Assembly: GCA_051880395.1 (NCBI GenBank)
Contig: JBJENW010000307.1
Span: forward strand, 1-8,499
Source: JBJENW01 sp051880395
Lineage (GTDB): Bacteria > Bacillota > Clostridia > Lachnospirales > Lachnospiraceae
Reading direction: 5' to 3'
Length of the DNA stretch: 8,499 nt
The translations under genes and the position numbers were made by a program. Below, piece after piece: positions 8,001 through 8,499 of the stretch (its first letter is position 1; each line of letters begins with the position of its first letter). The notes below the pieces were generated by a model. The model was not told where the DNA came from and ran no database searches. It was given only the letters and a program-made list of their open reading frames with translations.

Positions 8001-8270
8001 GGCGTCAATGCATTGCGTGTCAATAAGATCAGCCAGGAATCACCAAATGTCATGGACTTAATCTTAGGTCACAAGATTGATTTGGTAATCGATACACCGA
8101 CACAGGGACGTGATAAATCTAGAGATGGATTCCTGATCCGTCGAAATGCGATCGAAACAGGTGTACATTGTATCACAGCAATGGATACCGCAAACGCACT
8201 GGCAACCAGCTTAGAGCATGCGCAGGAAGATTTATCTGTGATTGATATTGCAACAGTGAAAAATGTATAA
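5067..8270 (+). CDS. carB: Carbamoyl phosphate synthetase large subunit
   Basis: CarB makes carbamoyl phosphate from bicarbonate, two ATP and ammonia supplied by CarA. The 1067-residue chain is full length (E. coli has 1073) and shows the internal duplication of the family. The first half carries GSGP (14-17), R169 in RPAYTLGGSGG, and E298 and N300 in the ATP-grasp site that makes carboxyphosphate. A helical oligomerisation region (about 400-550) follows. The second half carries GSGP (559-562), R708 in RPSYVLGGQG, and E833 and N835, and phosphorylates carbamate. The C-terminal MGS-like regulatory domain (about 935-1067) keeps K948, T968, T971 and K987. These correspond with a constant offset of 6 to the nucleotide-binding residues I recall for E. 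coli, while the counterpart of N1015 is D1009. GGGAGGAG (5052-5059), seven bases upstream, supports the ATG that overlaps carA by one base. Confidence 0.98.
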   Translation: MPKNKDIKKVLVIGSGPIVIGQAAEFDYAGTQACRSLKEEGVEVVLVNSNPATIMTDKDIADEVYIEPLTTKVLEQIILKEKPDSVLPTLGGQAGLNLGMELAESGFLEEHGVKLIGTTAETIFKAEDRQAFKDTMESIGEPCAPSLVVHNVEDGIKFTNTIGYPVVLRPAYTLGGSGGGIAHNEAELIDILTNGLRLSRVGEVLVERCIAGWKEIEYEVMRDANGNCITVCNMENIDPVGVHTGDSIVVAPSQTLGDKEYQMLRTSALNIISALNITGGCNVQYALNPDTFEYCVIEVNPRVSRSSALASKATGYPIAKVAAKIALGYTLDEIKNAITHKTYASFEPMLDYCVVKIPRLPFDKFITAKRTLTTQMKATGEVMSICNNFEGALMKAIRSLEQHVDCLIAYDFDQLSDEELEKQLHVVDDRRIFAIAEALRRGVSYEHIHELTKIDYWFIDKLSIIVEMEKALQEGPLTVDLLREAKRIEFPDAVIARLTGKSEDEIKEMRYANDIVAAFKMVDTCAAEFAAETPYYYSVFGGENEAVETKTKKKVLVLGSGPIRIGQGIEFDYCSVHSTWAFSKAGYETIIINNNPETVSTDFDIADKLYFEPLTPEDVENIVRLEKPDGAVVQFGGQTAIKLTESLMKMGVKILGTKAEDVDAAEDRELFDEILQKTEIPRAAGGTVFTAEAAKEVANRLGYPVLVRPSYVLGGQGMQIAFNDQEIEEFMNIINQIAQDHPILVDKYLQGKEIEVDAVCDGTNILIPGIMEHIERAGVHSGDSISVYPAQTLSKEIKETIADYTGRLAKALHVVGLINIQFIVMDGQVYVIEVNPRSSRTVPYISKVTGIPIVDLATRVIMGETIEEMGYKPGLQPEAEYVAVKMPVFSFEKLRGAEISLGPEMKSTGECLGIAKTFNEALYKAFLGAGIELPKYKQMIITVKDADKPEAAEVAKRFEKLGYKIYATRSTAKFLQEKGVNALRVNKISQESPNVMDLILGHKIDLVIDTPTQGRDKSRDGFLIRRNAIETGVHCITAMDTANALATSLEHAQEDLSVIDIATVKNV

Positions 8271-8285
8271 TGATTTAACGGAAAA

Positions 8286-8335
8286 ATAAGAAAGAAAAAG
8301 CAGAACCCTTAGGTGTGGTTTTGCTTTTTTCTTAT
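8286..8335 (+). terminator. Intrinsic terminator after carB
   Basis: AAAAAGCAGAACC (8295-8307) pairs with GGTTTTGCTTTTT (8317-8329), including one G-U pair, around a 9-nt loop, and the 3' arm is a T run. The flanks ATAAGAAA (8286-8293) and TTTCTTAT (8328-8335) are also complementary, so a longer alternative stem is possible. The A run on the other side means it might also work on the opposite strand. It begins 15 bases after the carB stop. Confidence 0.85.
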
Positions 8336-8341
8336 AGAAAA

Positions 8342-8361
8342 TTCACATTGTGGTATGTGAA
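8342..8361. repeat. Small perfect inverted repeat
   Basis: TTCACAT (8342-8348) and ATGTGAA (8355-8361) form a perfect 7-bp stem with a 6-nt centre. It is followed by A rather than T on this strand, so it is not a forward terminator. It may be an operator-like dyad or chance; nothing assigns it to a gene in view. Confidence 0.35.
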
Positions 8362-8407
8362 AAAAACTGTTAGCACGGTAAACGCAAGCTTTTGTCTGTA
8401 AACGCAC

Positions 8408-8486
8408 TTACGCTTTATATGGGTGTAAGTGTTGCAACCACTACTTTATCGGCTACCCGAAACGGTATCGGCTCCACCACTCTTTG
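8408..8486 (-). repeat. 79-nt interspersed repeat, right copy (inverted)
   Basis: Read on the minus strand, this matches 849-927 at 71 of 79 positions without gaps, in opposite orientation to the left copy. In this copy CACTTACGC (8405-8413) and GTGTAAGTG (8423-8431) form a 9-bp stem with one G-U pair and a 9-nt loop, so the conserved end of the repeat can fold. A nonamer, GTAAACGCA, occurs twice just before it (8378-8386 and 8398-8406). The sequence beyond 8486 is C/G-rich with a CCACC/GGTGG dyad and leaves the window. Confidence 0.85.
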
Positions 8487-8499
8487 GGGGTGGCTTGGC

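Overview
The window reads as chromosomal DNA of a low-GC Gram-positive bacterium. A Lachnospiraceae-like gut Clostridium relative is my best guess (inference). Reasons are an A/T-leaning base composition, TTGACA/TATAAT-type promoters, strong AGGAGG-like ribosome binding sites, a T-box leader on an aminoacyl-tRNA synthetase gene, and a clostridial-looking leucyl-tRNA synthetase.

Layout. Positions 1-990 hold no convincing complete gene and are built of repeats. A diverged repeat arm lies at 1-118, a nearly gene-free stretch with a small dyad at 119-438, a very long imperfect palindrome at 439-836, and a 79-nt interspersed repeat at 849-927. Next come a promoter (988-1016), a Leu-specific T-box leader with terminator (about 1022-1298) and leuS (1339-3744). 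A stem-loop follows leuS. A second promoter (3852-3880) and a structured untranslated leader precede carA (3997-5067) and carB (5067-8270), which overlap by one base. An A/T-rich terminator closes the operon. The right edge (8408-8486) carries a second copy of the 79-nt repeat in opposite orientation.

Function. LeuS charges tRNA-Leu, and its leader reads uncharged tRNA-Leu through a CUC specifier, so leucine starvation should raise leuS expression. CarA (glutaminase) and CarB (two ATP-grasp synthetase halves plus an allosteric MGS-like domain) form carbamoyl phosphate synthetase, which feeds arginine and pyrimidine synthesis. They are co-translated from one operon with its own promoter. The two units look independent apart from being neighbours.

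The genes are ordinary housekeeping genes. The less explained material is the repeat DNA on both sides: a roughly 400-nt near-palindrome, a related third arm at the left edge, and an inverted pair of 79-nt repeats of about 90% identity bracketing leuS-carAB. The carA leader has unassigned RNA structure. I see no defence system, prophage or transposase gene.
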